From NCBI GenBank assembly GCA_051453625.1, contig JBOZIK010000001.1, forward strand, positions 173,351,142 to 173,411,771: a stretch of 60,630 bases of DNA. The letters are read 5' to 3'. The stretch comes from Welwitschia mirabilis (lineage: Eukaryota; Gnetophyta; Gnetopsida; Welwitschiales). Of this stretch, positions 44,677 through 55,440 are shown one piece after another (positions within the stretch are counted from its first letter, which is position 1; every line of letters starts with the position of its first letter). The notes under the pieces were generated by a model. The model did not search any database and had not been told where the DNA came from. It saw only the letters and a list, made by a program, of their open reading frames with translations. The translations under genes were made by a program, and so were the position numbers.

Positions 44677-45370
44677 TTACTTCCTTTATTTTATCATTTA
44701 TTTAGTCCCCTTACATCATCCTACCATTTTCTTTGTTATTCCCATATCCTTATTATGTATTCATTTCATCCCTTATCTTTATAAGTTATCATTACTTTAC
44801 AAATCACTTTATCCCTTTACTATTACTATTATTAATGACTCACTACCAAATTATATTACCCCTTTCCACCAACAACCACCAAGGTAATGGATGATTTTTA
44901 TTCATCTTATTTATTTATTTATTTATTTAAACTATACTTTCTTTCACAACATCATATTGCATAACATAAGGTAATGGGAAATGCTAAGTTTAATCATTAT
45001 GTTTTTAATAACCTTCACATTATCAATTTCCTTGTCTTTTCTTATTTTGTCATGTATATTATCATGAATGTTTGATTGATATCTCTCTCTCTCTTTTGGC
45101 TATGCTAGAACATAAAGAAAGGCCAAAACAAAAGATCCCTACACCCAAACAGTAAATGCCATGACAAGCCACCTCTCTTAAAAATGTAAACCACACAACA
45201 AGAAAAAATGTCATGCATGTGTGACGCATAAGTATAACACCACGAAAATGGCATTCTAAACTTCTGGATGGCATTGCACTCTATGCTCTTTGAGTGAGCC
45301 CATGACCGTTCACATGTCTCACTTCCAGATATACCCAACCTTGAGACCATCTATCTACATCACCAATCTC
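44677..45370. other. left part of insert U
   Basis: Unrecognised, with a T/C-rich start, (attt)n at about 44908-44928 and a short (CT)n near 45081-45096. Base composition is a little less AT-rich past 45100. Minus-strand open frames at 45062-45350 overlap each other and have no known motif. It may be the 5' LTR of U, because a Met-tRNA-like site (50803-50813) follows after the copia-F insertion is removed. Confidence 0.4.
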
Positions 45371-45375
45371 CTATT
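45371..45375. repeat. target site duplication of copia-F, left copy (ctatt)
   Basis: ctatt directly precedes the TG end of the left LTR and recurs at 50775-50779, directly after the right LTR. Confidence 0.75.
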
Positions 45376-45664
45376 TGTAAAATCTGAGGAATGAATTTTC
45401 TTGATAATTACCATCATACATTTGTGATGCTTAAATAGTAAAAATGCATAAACAACTGTCTAATCTTATCATTACATCCACTAATAGGGCCATTACAAGC
45501 ACTAATCCACTAACAAGGCCATTATAAGTACTAATCTACTAACAGGGCTATTATAAGCACTAATCTACTAATAGGGCCATTACAAGTACTAATCCACTAA
45601 CAGGGCCATTACAAAATCTTTTCCTATAATTACTCCTACTAATAATCTACAAGAAAATATAATA
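45376..45664 (-). repeat. copia-F 3' LTR, ending in a gap
   Basis: It begins tgtaaaatctgaggaatgaa and matches 50480-50774 closely. It contains five tandem 29-bp units (ccactaatagggccattaca...) at about 45479-45615, one more than the other LTR. The last few bases are lost in N. Confidence 0.9.
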
Positions 45665-46650
45665 NNNNNNNNNNNNNNNNNNNNNNNNNNNNNNNNNNNN
45701 NNNNNNNNNNNNNNNNNNNNNNNNNNNNNNNNNNNNNNNNNNNNNNNNNNNNNNNNNNNNNNNNNNNNNNNNNNNNNNNNNNNNNNNNNNNNNNNNNNNN
45801 NNNNNNNNNNNNNNNNNNNNNNNNNNNNNNNNNNNNNNNNNNNNNNNNNNNNNNNNNNNNNNNNNNNNNNNNNNNNNNNNNNNNNNNNNNNNNNNNNNNN
45901 NNNNNNNNNNNNNNNNNNNNNNNNNNNNNNNNNNNNNNNNNNNNNNNNNNNNNNNNNNNNNNNNNNNNNNNNNNNNNNNNNNNNNNNNNNNNNNNNNNNN
46001 NNNNNNNNNNNNNNNNNNNNNNNNNNNNNNNNNNNNNNNNNNNNNNNNNNNNNNNNNNNNNNNNNNNNNNNNNNNNNNNNNNNNNNNNNNNNNNNNNNNN
46101 NNNNNNNNNNNNNNNNNNNNNNNNNNNNNNNNNNNNNNNNNNNNNNNNNNNNNNNNNNNNNNNNNNNNNNNNNNNNNNNNNNNNNNNNNNNNNNNNNNNN
46201 NNNNNNNNNNNNNNNNNNNNNNNNNNNNNNNNNNNNNNNNNNNNNNNNNNNNNNNNNNNNNNNNNNNNNNNNNNNNNNNNNNNNNNNNNNNNNNNNNNNN
46301 NNNNNNNNNNNNNNNNNNNNNNNNNNNNNNNNNNNNNNNNNNNNNNNNNNNNNNNNNNNNNNNNNNNNNNNNNNNNNNNNNNNNNNNNNNNNNNNNNNNN
46401 NNNNNNNNNNNNNNNNNNNNNNNNNNNNNNNNNNNNNNNNNNNNNNNNNNNNNNNNNNNNNNNNNNNNNNNNNNNNNNNNNNNNNNNNNNNNNNNNNNNN
46501 NNNNNNNNNNNNNNNNNNNNNNNNNNNNNNNNNNNNNNNNNNNNNNNNNNNNNNNNNNNNNNNNNNNNNNNNNNNNNNNNNNNNNNNNNNNNNNNNNNNN
46601 NNNNNNNNNNNNNNNNNNNNNNNNNNNNNNNNNNNNNNNNNNNNNNNNNN
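45665..46650. other. assembly gap, 986 N
   Basis: Covers the end of RNase H and the 3' untranslated part of copia-F. Confidence 1.
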
Positions 46651-46929
46651 TCTTAATCAACCCAAAGAATAATACCCTGCTCTAGATTTTCCTTCAAATA
46701 TCACACCACTTGGAGTGCTGCATCCTAGTGCTCTATACAAGGATTTTCATAAATTAAGCTAAAGTATGCACATAGTAATTCAGCTCTAGTCGAGTAATCA
46801 TTAAATAAATCAACCTTCTAATCAATCATCAATAGTGCTTTGGATCATCCATAATCGGCCCATCACATGAGGTGGGTTGCTGTTTTTATCCAATTAGAAA
46901 CATCGCTGGTTTTGTGCCTAATAATCCTA
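46651..46929 (-). pseudogene. copia-F RT to RNase H junction
   Basis: One minus-strand frame reads GLLGTKPAMFLIG*, then RRLIYLMITRLELNYYVHTL and A*FMKILV, then a frame change to a block with E-Q-G-I-x-L. It follows the copia region where the RT thumb passes into RNase H. The RNase H catalytic residues are in the gap, so their state is unknown. Confidence 0.8.
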
Positions 46930-46963
46930 NNNNNNNNNNNNNNNNNNNNNNNNNNNNNNNNNN
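46930..46963. other. assembly gap, 34 N
   Basis: Same length as the gap at 43858-43891. Confidence 1.
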
Positions 46964-47882
46964 ACACAAGAAAATACCATCTTTCCCTCAAGCCACTTCA
47001 ATCCCAAGAAAATATTTAAGAACACCTAAATCTTTTATATAAAAACACTTACTGAGATAATCTTTGAATCATGCCACAGCATCAGAATCATTACCAGTGA
47101 TAAGCAAATCATTGACATATATAAGAACATTTAATTGCACATTTCCTTTAGTCAAAACAAATAAATAATAATCCGAATAAGATTGAGAAAATCTATACCA
47201 TCAAAGTGCCATCTTTAATTTAGAGAACCAACATCTCAGAGCCTGTCATAGGCTATAAAGCAATTTTCTTAATTTACAGACTTTACTCGTGGAGTAGAAA
47301 ATCCAAGAGGCAATTTCATATAGACTTCTTCATTTAAATCACCATGCAAAGACATATTATGAACATCCATTTGATGTAATTCCCATTTTAGAGATGCTGC
47401 TACCACCAGAAAAATACACATAATTACCATCTTTACCATAGGAGAAAAAGTCTCTTTATAATCAAGCCCTTAAATATGTTAGTTTCTAAGAACTACCAAC
47501 TTAGCTTTATATCTTTCCACCATTTTATCAGAGTTATATTTAATTTTATAGACCCACTTGCAACCAATGGTTTTCTTGCCTGCTGGTAAAGATGCAAGAG
47601 TCCATGTACCATTATCTTCAAGACCCTTAATCTCCTTACCCATGGTTTCCTGCCATCAAGCCTCCTTTATAACCTCTATATAATGATTGGGTTCGACACC
47701 CATAGTTATGGCCATTAGAAATCTACAATTATTTGAAGAAAATTCTGCACAAGTCACACAATTAGCAATGGGATAAGGCATACCTGAGGACTTTGAAGAT
47801 GCAGTAGCAAGTGCAAGGGGTGTTTCATAATTCAAGCATAATAAGTTACATAATCTCTTAGTTTTACATTTGGTTCTCGATG
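46964..47882 (-). pseudogene. copia-F reverse transcriptase, active site mutated
   Basis: Minus strand: AITMGVEPNHYIEVIKEA, a G-L-E-D-N-G-T-W block, IGCKWVYKIKYNSD, LKWELHQMDVHN, GDLNEEVYMKLPLGF, a broken L-Y-x-L-K-Q-A region near 47230-47270, then VLIYVNDLLITGNDSDAVA* and DLGVLKYFLGIEVA*. The catalytic Y-V-D-D reads Y-V-N-D (Asn codon 47111-47113). At least two frameshifts and stops at likely Gln, Trp or Arg sites are present. RT would otherwise be nearly complete. Confidence 0.9.
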
Positions 47883-48143
47883 TCAATGCCCTCGGCCAAG
47901 TTCTTTCATGGTCCCACTCATAGGGTCTATTCCCACTTCAGGTATGACATCTCTTACTACAGGTTCACTTGATGATGCCTCCTCGACACCGCTCCCCCTG
48001 GCATTGAGCATAGATAATTTGGGTGAAGTAGCCTTAGTCCCACCACTAATGTCACTCCCCTTATTATCGTTATCATCACACATAATATCATGCCCAGGCA
48101 CCATCTTGATTGTAGGTGAAGCACTATCTAAATCAGAGAACAA
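47883..48143 (-). pseudogene. copia-F linker between integrase and RT
   Basis: An uninterrupted 86-codon frame that continues the integrase C-terminus in phase: DLDSASPTIKMVPGHDIMCD, then a Ser/Gly/Asp-rich stretch. Such variable acidic linkers are usual between integrase and RT in copia pol. The plus-strand frame opposite (47908-48159) is its shadow. Confidence 0.8.
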
Positions 48144-49062
48144 AAATAAATCTTCATGAAAAATTACATCCCGAGAAATAAAATATTCCTATGTAGATAG
48201 ATCAAAAACTCATCAACCCTTTTTATCATATGGGTATCCTACAAAAATACACTTTCTGCTTTGCTCACTAAATTTATCTTTATCACATACCTAATAATGT
48301 GCATAGCACAAACTACCGAAAACCTTCAAATTCTTGTAATTTGACACTTATCCAAATAAAACCTCATAAGGTGTTTTTCCATGAAGGATCTTTATGGGTG
48401 TCTAATTTATCAAATACCCTGTAGTTAGAACATATTCACTCCAAAATTTAATAGGTAGATGTGCTTGAAATCGCAAAGTGTGACATCATTCAAAATATGT
48501 CTATGCTTCCTTTCAACTCTACCATTCTATTGAAGTGTCCCTACATAGGACGTTTGATGTACAATATCACTTTCTATAAAATAAGATTTTAAACACATAA
48601 ATTCACTTCAATTGTCACTTTGCATAATTTGTACTTTCTTATTATATTGTCATTCAACCATGGCACAAAGATTTTTAATAATCCATAGCACCTCGGATTT
48701 TTCAAGTAACAAATAAAGCCATACTATCCTCGAAAAATCATCTATGATTATAAAAAAAAAAAACTGCTCTACAAGATGCTGGAACCCAATATGTGCCCAT
48801 ACATCACAGTGAATTAAAGAAAATAATCTTATGCTCTATAATTAGAAATAATAAAATTCTCACAAGTTTGTTTAGCTTGAAAACATACATCACAAGATAA
48901 GAAATTAAACCCCTTTTTATTCTTACTAATATCAATTATACCTAACACTGCTCCATGAGACAAATGTCCTAACCTTTTATGTCATAGCTCATATCCATTA
49001 ATCTTCTTTGCCTTTTTTATACTGACTACTTTTATTCTGCCGAATAAGTACACCCCATCGCA
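48144..49062 (-). pseudogene. copia-F integrase, D,D,E triad retained, several stops
   Basis: From 49030 downward: HKRLGHLSHGAVLGII then FNFLSCDVCFQAKQT (GAG-pre-integrase and zinc block). The core follows: IIIDDFSRIVWLYLLLEKSE, KVQIMQSDN*SEF, a T-L-Q-stop region and NGRVERKHRHILND. All three triad positions are present. Stops interrupt at sites where the family has Gly and Gln. The C-terminal end reads CIFVGYPYDKKGW and EYFISRDVIFHEDL (48150-48260). The enzyme would join cDNA ends to chromosomal DNA. Confidence 0.9.
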
Positions 49063-49399
49063 CTACTTACCTGCACTAATCATTGTCCTCGAAGTTTGAT
49101 CCTGTATCACACACAACTTATGAGAAAACGTGATAGTGCAATTTAAATCTCCCATCATTTGAGCAATAGATATGAGTGTGTAGGTTAAATGAGGAACAAA
49201 TAAAACGTTATGAATAAAAACATTATTTCCAAGCAATAATGTTCCTTCCTTCACTACCAAGATATATGTCCTGTTTGAAAGTCCCATCAAACATGGTGAA
49301 ATATCTTTTATGTCAGTGAAAAGTTGAATTTTTTGAGTGAAATATGTCTTATTTAGTCCTAGAAAGCTAGTTTATCATCCTCTGTTGCCTTGGTTTATG
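49063..49399 (-). pseudogene. copia-F protease region
   Basis: The open frame 49063-49290 reads MMGLSNRTYILVVKEGTLLL, NNVFIHNVLFVPHLTYTLIS and CVIQDQTSRTMISAG. This matches the protease C-terminal half and the link to GAG-pre-integrase. The catalytic W-I-I-D-S-G-A block upstream is not legible, probably deleted or frameshifted around 49300-49399. Confidence 0.8.
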
Positions 49400-50417
49400 A
49401 CTGGGATTTTCCCATCTGCATGACATTAGCATGTGGGAATCCATACTCTTAGCCACCTCTGTTGGGACCGCCTCCTCCTGAGCTACCATGCTCTCTGCCA
49501 TGCCCTGCTCCTTGGCTGCCTTAAGGTCTTTCATTTGGCTATCACTTAGGATATCTGATCACTTTGAAGATCTCCTTTACCTCGTGTCCCACTTTTCCAC
49601 AATGTAAACAAGTTGCATTCTTGTTATGAACCTAGAGTACTACCTCTTTTGCCATGGCCCTAGGCTAAGCCATAAAATCCATCGCGTCTCCCTTTTCTTT
49701 CTTTGATTAATTCATGCTATGATGTCTCTCCTCTTGAATAACCACTAAATAGACATGCATTAAGCTAGGCAAAGGATCCACACTCAAGATATTTGAGTAA
49801 ATGATTCCATAGACTGCATCATCCATGCCCATCAAGAATTGATGAATCCATTCAATTTCTTGTTTCTTAATCAATTCCACTGTGATATTGCATGTACACT
49901 CGCTACAATGACAACACCAGAATGGGGTCATAGTTTACCAACTCATTCCATATCTATTTCAAGCGGCCATAATACACGACCACAGGCTGACCATTTTGAT
50001 GGTATTTAGCCAAGTTTGCCTTGAGTTATTGAACTCGCAGCCCATTTCCCATCAAGAAAATTTCACAAAAGTCCTTTCACAAGTCCCTTATATTTTCCAC
50101 ATACGTTATCATTGAATGTATGCTTGGTTCATTCGTGTTGGTATTTAAGCCATGATCATTGAGTTCATCATCAACCAATCTTTAATTTCTAGTAAATCGT
50201 CTGATGGTCACTTTAGCATTCCTTCAACGAAGTCAATCTTTCTATTTACTTGAAGAGAATTCTTCATAACCTTGCTCCACTCATCATAGTTTTCACCATG
50301 AAGCTACACTGAGCAAATTAGCATCCCCGACTTATCCAAGGAGCTCAAGTAATACAACAATTACATGATCTTACTGCCCTCACTACCATTTATTTCATTG
50401 TTCCCTTTGTTCATCAT
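49400..50417 (-). pseudogene. copia-F gag
   Basis: The start codon is probably at 50417 (MMNKGNNEINGSEGSKIM*). The N-terminal gag domain reads LHGENYDEWSKVMKNSLQVN, then KIDFVEGMLK*PSDDLLEI. The central part (49707-49931) includes EIEWIHQFLMGMDDAVYGII then LSVDPLPSLMHVYLVVIQEE, a signature of this copia family. A zinc knuckle near 49575-49615 reads CLHCGKVGHEVKEI: the last Cys is replaced by Ile. A Gly-rich stretch follows near 49450-49490. Gag would form particles and bind RNA. Confidence 0.9.
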
Positions 50418-50460
50418 GGTTGAAAACAACAACTTCTAGTCTGGTATCTAGGGTTCCTGA

Positions 50461-50479
50461 GCATTCTGCTTTGATACCA
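50461..50479 (-). promoter_or_regulatory. copia-F primer binding site (Met-tRNA type)
   Basis: The minus strand reads TGGTATCAAAGCAGAATGC directly after the LTR edge; the usual plant copia site is TGGTATCAGAGC. Confidence 0.85.
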
Positions 50480-50774
50480 TGTAAAATCTGAGAAATGAAT
50501 TTCCTTGATTATTACCATGTAAATTTGTGATGCTTAAATACTAGAAATGAATAAACAACTACCTAATCCTATTATTACATCTACTAATAGGCCCATTACA
50601 AGCACTAATCCACTAATAGGACCGTTATAAGTACTAATCCACTAACAGGGCCATTACAAGTATCAATCCACTAATAGGGCTATTACAAAATATTTCTCTA
50701 TAATTACTCCTACTAATAATCTATAGGAAAATATAATATCTCCTAATAATATACAAAATCTTTCCTTCCTAATA
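50480..50774 (-). repeat. copia-F 5' LTR
   Basis: It starts tgtaaaatctgag on the plus strand and ends ctaata before the target duplication. The expected CA end reads TA, a single transition. It holds four 29-bp units (about 50577-50692), against five in the other LTR. Confidence 0.85.
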
Positions 50775-50779
50775 CTATT
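50775..50779. repeat. target site duplication of copia-F, right copy (ctatt)
   Basis: See 45371-45375. Confidence 0.75.
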
Positions 50780-50802
50780 CCATTGACACCTTGTAATTTT
50801 TT

Positions 50803-50813
50803 TGCATTAGAGC
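50803..50813 (+). promoter_or_regulatory. possible primer binding site of insert U
   Basis: TGCATTAGAGC, followed by tactttcgatc, resembles TGGTATCAGAGC with one base missing. If real, U is a plus-strand LTR element and the sequence to its left (without copia-F) is its 5' LTR. I could not find the matching 3' LTR. Confidence 0.35.
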
Positions 50814-50865
50814 TACTTTCGATCACCATCTTTTGTAAATTCTGTTTGAGTTTACAACCAAGAAA

Positions 50866-51554
50866 ATGGGAGGTGGCTACATGATGATGCAGATATTGGG
50901 AATAACTATAGGAAATGTTGTAGTAGGTGCTATCAAAGTGCCCACGAACCTAATAAGTTATTGCTCTACAAATCGATTTGCACTAAGACTGATCTCTAAC
51001 ATTGGCAGAATAGCTTAGGTAGTTTCTTCTTCAAACTCTACTATGCAAATCCAGGAAATTTGGATGGCCACTGCCTCCTTGCATCAACCTTCTATGCCTA
51101 TAGAAGAAGCCATTATTAAAATTAATTAGGAATCAGATGATTGGGAATTTATTGTAAAAGAAGATTATCTTAGCAAGGAATATGAGGAGGTTACTTCTGT
51201 GCATCATGAAAATATCTTCAACACTGCTTAATTTTTGAAATGGTTTCCACCAGCAAGAAGGTTGAGGAGGATGTGCCTAATCTCAAGGATATTGTTTTTT
51301 ATTTTAATAGTATCTTCAATGAGTCCCGTAATTCAGATTTCTTAAGTGAAGGCTTTGTGACTTCTGAAGATAACTCTAGTTCATCCACATTAGAGGTTAA
51401 TAAGAGAAGTGAATTAGGAGATGGCTCTAATATTGAGACAATTTCATTCAAATCAATGCATTGGAAAGAGCCTCCACTACAACTTCTTATGAGTTTTCTT
51501 TACAACACCATGGACATGGTAAAGTTTTCCATGCCATTAAATTGTTTTAGTTAA
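50866..51554 (+). pseudogene. unrecognised decayed coding region in insert U
   Basis: A frame from ATG 50866 reads MGGGYMMMQILGITIGNVVV and continues through FALRLISNIGRIA* and EIWMATASLHQPSMPIEEAI to about 51235 with about three stops. It then shifts to the open frame 51240-51554 (MVSTSKKVEEDVPNLKDIVF, later SEDNSSSSTLEVNKRS). Composition is typical of protein coding: mixed residues, acidic and Ser-rich C-terminal half. I recognise no family, zinc knuckle or membrane segment. From its place after a PBS-like site it could be a gag; a captured gene piece is also possible. Confidence 0.45.
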
Positions 51555-54012
51555 ATGCAGATGTTCAGGGTATGGATTTTTCACTTGATGTGGGTCTCTT
51601 ATTTCTCATTACTTGCAAAATGTCATATAGTCTTATGGTTCCTTACTGTCCTACAATCAAAGGCCTGGTCTGGTTGCAGTTACCTCATTGTGTGACTAGA
51701 TTTAATACTTTCTAATTAGTTATCATTTCACTGTTACAACATTTTGGAGGAATTAAGAAAGAAGCATTACATTATCAGGATGCAAATTAGTAAAATGCCT
51801 CTTGTTCCCTTTGGAATTTACATGTAGATGGTGTGAAGATCATAGGATCACCTATTTCTCCTTTTGGTCTTTTACTTTGCAGGTCATTTATTTGTTTATT
51901 TATCTAAACCAATTTGCTTTAGATGGTATATGAGCTCATACCCATGTCTGAATCTACTATTTTGCTTAACATTCAATTTATAAATTGCATTGGTAGAGGA
52001 GATGCTCTTGTGCTTTTCCTAATGTAACCTCCCTTTTTATCTCTTTGGCATCACTTTTATAAGTTATTTTTTTGGTTCACTTACTTTAGACTATACATTT
52101 GCACCCTTCATCTACATCTCTTTTACCAAGAAAATTTTTAGCATTACATCAAGATTATCCACCTCCGTATAATGCAAGGAGAAAATTTAAGCTATGAATT
52201 GGAGCTCAACAATGCTGAACATAGAGTATGATATTCTTAATACTGCTTTTCTATAATAGCCAACGAATTTCCATGATGGGTTATAACTGTTTTCATCTAC
52301 CTTAGAGTAGAAAGCAAGGTAGAAGACCAACTTCATGCTTCAGAAGTACTTAAGGAGAGTAAAAATCCTAGAATTCAAACATGCAAATAAGATGTTCTCT
52401 TAGGCCTAGAATCTCGCAAAAGCCATGGAAGAAGGGAAATCTCAAGGATAATGAAAGGGATCTACACAAACAGAAGGTTCCGTACTAAGTGAACAATAGC
52501 CAGAGGCTAAAATGATCATCAGAAATCATTCCAGATGCATCAGGCACTTCAACATATATCCTACAATGTATTCCAGAATTCTAGTTTGATAAGTTAATGT
52601 CATGTACAAGAGGCAGAGATATTTCTCAAGGGAATCCAATGAATATACATTAAAACAGAGACAAGGAATTAGATTAAAGAAGCTACAAAGAATAAGAGAT
52701 CATTATAGAGACAGAAGAGAGAAAAGAAGATCTAATCATAGGAATGATTGTGAAATGAGATTGGAGGCCATTCGTGGAGAGGAAAAAAGCCACTAAAATG
52801 CACAAACGTGGAGATGCTTAGAAAAATGAACATAAGATAAGTTGAGGAAGAATAAAATTTTAGGCTCTTTACCATGGAATCTAGGAAACTGTAACCCTTT
52901 ACATTTACTCACTTATTGGGCTTGGCATAAGGACTGCATACCCAACATTAAAAAAAGAAAAAAGACATGGGTAAAGGAAATAAGGAGAAATAATTCATGA
53001 AAGGAAAAAGCATAATTTAATAAGAAGGAGGCTCTACAAAACCAGAGAAAGGGCATCAAATAGAGACATGACAGAGGAAGAGCTTCTAAGAAAAGAATCC
53101 CTAAGAAAGCAAGCAAAAAAGTCAAGGACCTAAGGCAAGATATTAGAAGAAAACAGGAAAGACTATATAGAACATGAAAAACCTATGTTATCAAGAAGGA
53201 GAAAAGATACAGCCTCAAAAATCCTCGGATTCACTATAGGAAAATCACCGAAGCTTCAATGGATCACTACAAGGTGGTAGTTTCAAAATCCTTTAATTTA
53301 AAAACTTGAGTTCATGTAATTTTCATCATGAGGTTTCATTTTTTTAATTACTTAGTATGAGTGTAAATATTTCTTTTGTTAATCAAGCATTAGTCTTAAG
53401 GTTACTATAACCTAGCATTATCGCTAGTTCTTAGTCTGAAGACAACGCCAACACAAATATGATTTCTTCATCTTTTAGATCATATATATTCTGACCTATT
53501 GGTACCCTCATTAAAAGTAATCACTAATTCATTTTCTAGCTCACATCATTTTAGGGTGTTAATGTCCCATTGGATATTTTTCATTAATATATTGTTTTAA
53601 GATTCATGCTCTCCCCTGTTAAAAATGCCACATCTAAATGTGACTTTAGTATTATCATTACTAGTTGCTTTTATATGAATTAATAAATTTGTAAATTGCA
53701 CCATAATTCATACATCATAATTTTATTATTTCGAATCTCATTCAAATGCAGTAGATTTTTTGAACTCATGTTTTTTAAACTTTAAGTTGTTAAAAGTTAT
53801 GAAAGTTTCAACCTTTGAAACCTTGGGTTAAACAATAAGCCAGAATCATAACTTTGGTATTTACATAATCATCACTTAGGATTTCACTCTAGGTTATCAT
53901 GATTGGTTAAAACCTTGATTCACATTATTAATTTACTCTATTTTCATCATATCCATATAAAACATTCATTTCTCTTAAAGAAGAGAAAGACAGACATAGA
54001 GACATGCACACT

Positions 54013-54056
<44 letters not shown>

Positions 54057-54114
54057 ACTGGGTATCAATTATAAAGAATAATTCTAAAATAAATAATTAA
54101 AGAACAATGCAATC
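51555..54114 (+). other. right part of insert U, unrecognised
   Basis: Scraps that look coding on the plus strand include a VDGVKIIGSPISPFGLLL stretch near 51825-51880 and a 64-codon, strongly basic frame at 52602-52796 (RLKKLQRIRDHYRDRREKRR). Purine-rich DNA continues to about 53170. From 53300 the sequence is AT-rich and non-coding. The open minus frame at 52913-53125 is a shadow of purine-rich DNA. No pol motif of any element type was found. Confidence 0.4.
54014..54053. repeat. (AG)n microsatellite
   Basis: About 20 uninterrupted AG units near the right end of insert U. Confidence 0.98.
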
Positions 54115-54121
54115 ATCATCA

Positions 54122-55340
54122 CACAACTAAACCAGAGCACAAAAAGATGCAGGATTCATCAATTAGACATAAAAGGCTACCTCACTTCATTTAAATGTGA
54201 AAGAATATCTATAAAACACAACCAAAAGGTTTGAAGTGAAAGGGAAGGAACAAAAAGTGTGCAGATTAATAAATTCTCTATATGAGCTAAAACAAGCACT
54301 ACAAGAATGGTACACCAAGGTTATAAATTATTTGAACACCATTGGATTTATATTATGTGACTATCAAGATATTGATGCAACATTATTTATTAAATTTGAT
54401 AAACACAAATCTGCATATATAGTGGCATACATAGATGACATGCTGATTACTAGAAGCAATGAATTTGACATTAGAAGAACAAAGTTTGCTTTAGGTGAGG
54501 AATTTAAAATTTTTGATGTTAAATTGACTAGATTCTACCTTGGTGTAGAACTCATGTGGAAGAATAATGGAATCTCCTTGACTTAAAAGAAGTATATTAA
54601 ATAGATGATTTAGAAATTTATACTAGAAAATGTCAAAGACACTGTAACAACTTTTGAAAGAAATGTCAAGATATTTGTTGATGAAGACGTGGAATCTACA
54701 GATGAAACTAAATAGAAAAGGATAGTAGGGATTTTGATTTATATAACTAACACTAGACTAAATATATCATATCTTATTGATGTGCTTTTAAGATATCTTC
54801 ATGTGCTAAAGGTTAATTATTTGAACACTATTAAGAGAGTGCTAAGATACTTAAGGAATATTAAATATGTGGTTTTTGACATATAAGAGAAACTATTAGT
54901 TTATCTTATAGGCATACTTTGATTTTGATTTCACTAGAGAAAGTGATACTTCATTATCGACAGTAGGGTATATCATGTTCTTGAAGACATTTCTTTTGTC
55001 TTAAGGATGAAAGCATCAGATAACTATATCACAATCTTCTATTAAAGAAAAATACATAGATACTTCTAGTGCATGTAAAAAGATTTAATGACTAAGAAAA
55101 TTATTGAAAATAACAAACTTAAAGAAAACTAAGATAAGAAATCTCTTCATTCAAAATAAGTTAATAATTTAAATAGAAAAAGATCTAGTGCATCATAAAA
55201 AGACAAAACACTTTTCTATTGAAGTCAACAAAATCAAGGAAGATATATAGAATGATGTTATTATGTCTACTTACTATCTAATCATAGATCAAACTAATGA
55301 TATCATCATAAAACAACTCATTCAAGAGAAGTTTTAATAT
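54122..55340 (+). pseudogene. copia-D reverse transcriptase C-terminal part and RNase H
   Basis: It begins IHQLDIKGYL (54152), a frameshift, then RFEVKGKEQKVCRLINSLYE and LKQALQEWYTKVINYL (54236-54330), then YIVAYIDDMLITRSN with both Asp intact (54434-54439), then RFYLGVEL. RNase H follows: RVLRYLRNIKYV, ILDFDFTRESDTSLSTVGYI, SIKEKYIDTS, LFIQNKLII (the usual C-D-N Asp is lost), KTKHFSIEVNKI, and the very C-terminus IIIKQLIQEKF*YF. This is the full 3' end of copia pol with about ten stops. It is the best evidence that copia-D was once a complete element. Confidence 0.85.
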
Positions 55341-55440
55341 TTCTAATCCTAGATTAGATTAACATTAAATTAAAAAATCAAATCTTCTTTTACATCTTGG
55401 GATTCATTTGGATTTTTGAGCCTCTACTTAAGGAAACTCT
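55341..55440 (+). other. copia-D 3' untranslated stretch
   Basis: Between the pol stop and the presumed LTR; no polypurine tract could be fixed with confidence. Confidence 0.4.

Larger units (their letters stand above)
45376..50774 (-). mobile_element. copia-F: best preserved Ty1/copia element in the window
   Basis: On the minus strand, from 50774 down: LTR, PBS, gag, protease/GAG-pre-integrase, integrase, RT, RNase H, then a 986-N gap and the second LTR. The target duplication ctatt flanks both ends. LTRs are about 295 bp. Codon-level similarity to copia polyproteins is much higher than in the other elements, and GC content is visibly higher, so this is the youngest insertion. It lies inside insert U, which lies inside copia-D. 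Confidence 0.9.

Noticed and set aside
45479-45615. Five 29-bp direct repeats that at first sight resemble a CRISPR array
   Set aside because: The units are head to tail without spacers, lie in an LTR of a plant copia element and recur in its partner LTR.
45647-46660. Long minus-strand frame of 337 codons
   Set aside because: It is almost entirely N; the same holds for the frames across 25644-26188 and 1317-1827.
44677-54114. Terminal inverted repeats for insert U (DNA transposon hypothesis)
   Set aside because: The two ends share only AT-rich low-complexity similarity when one is reversed; no convincing inverted repeat.
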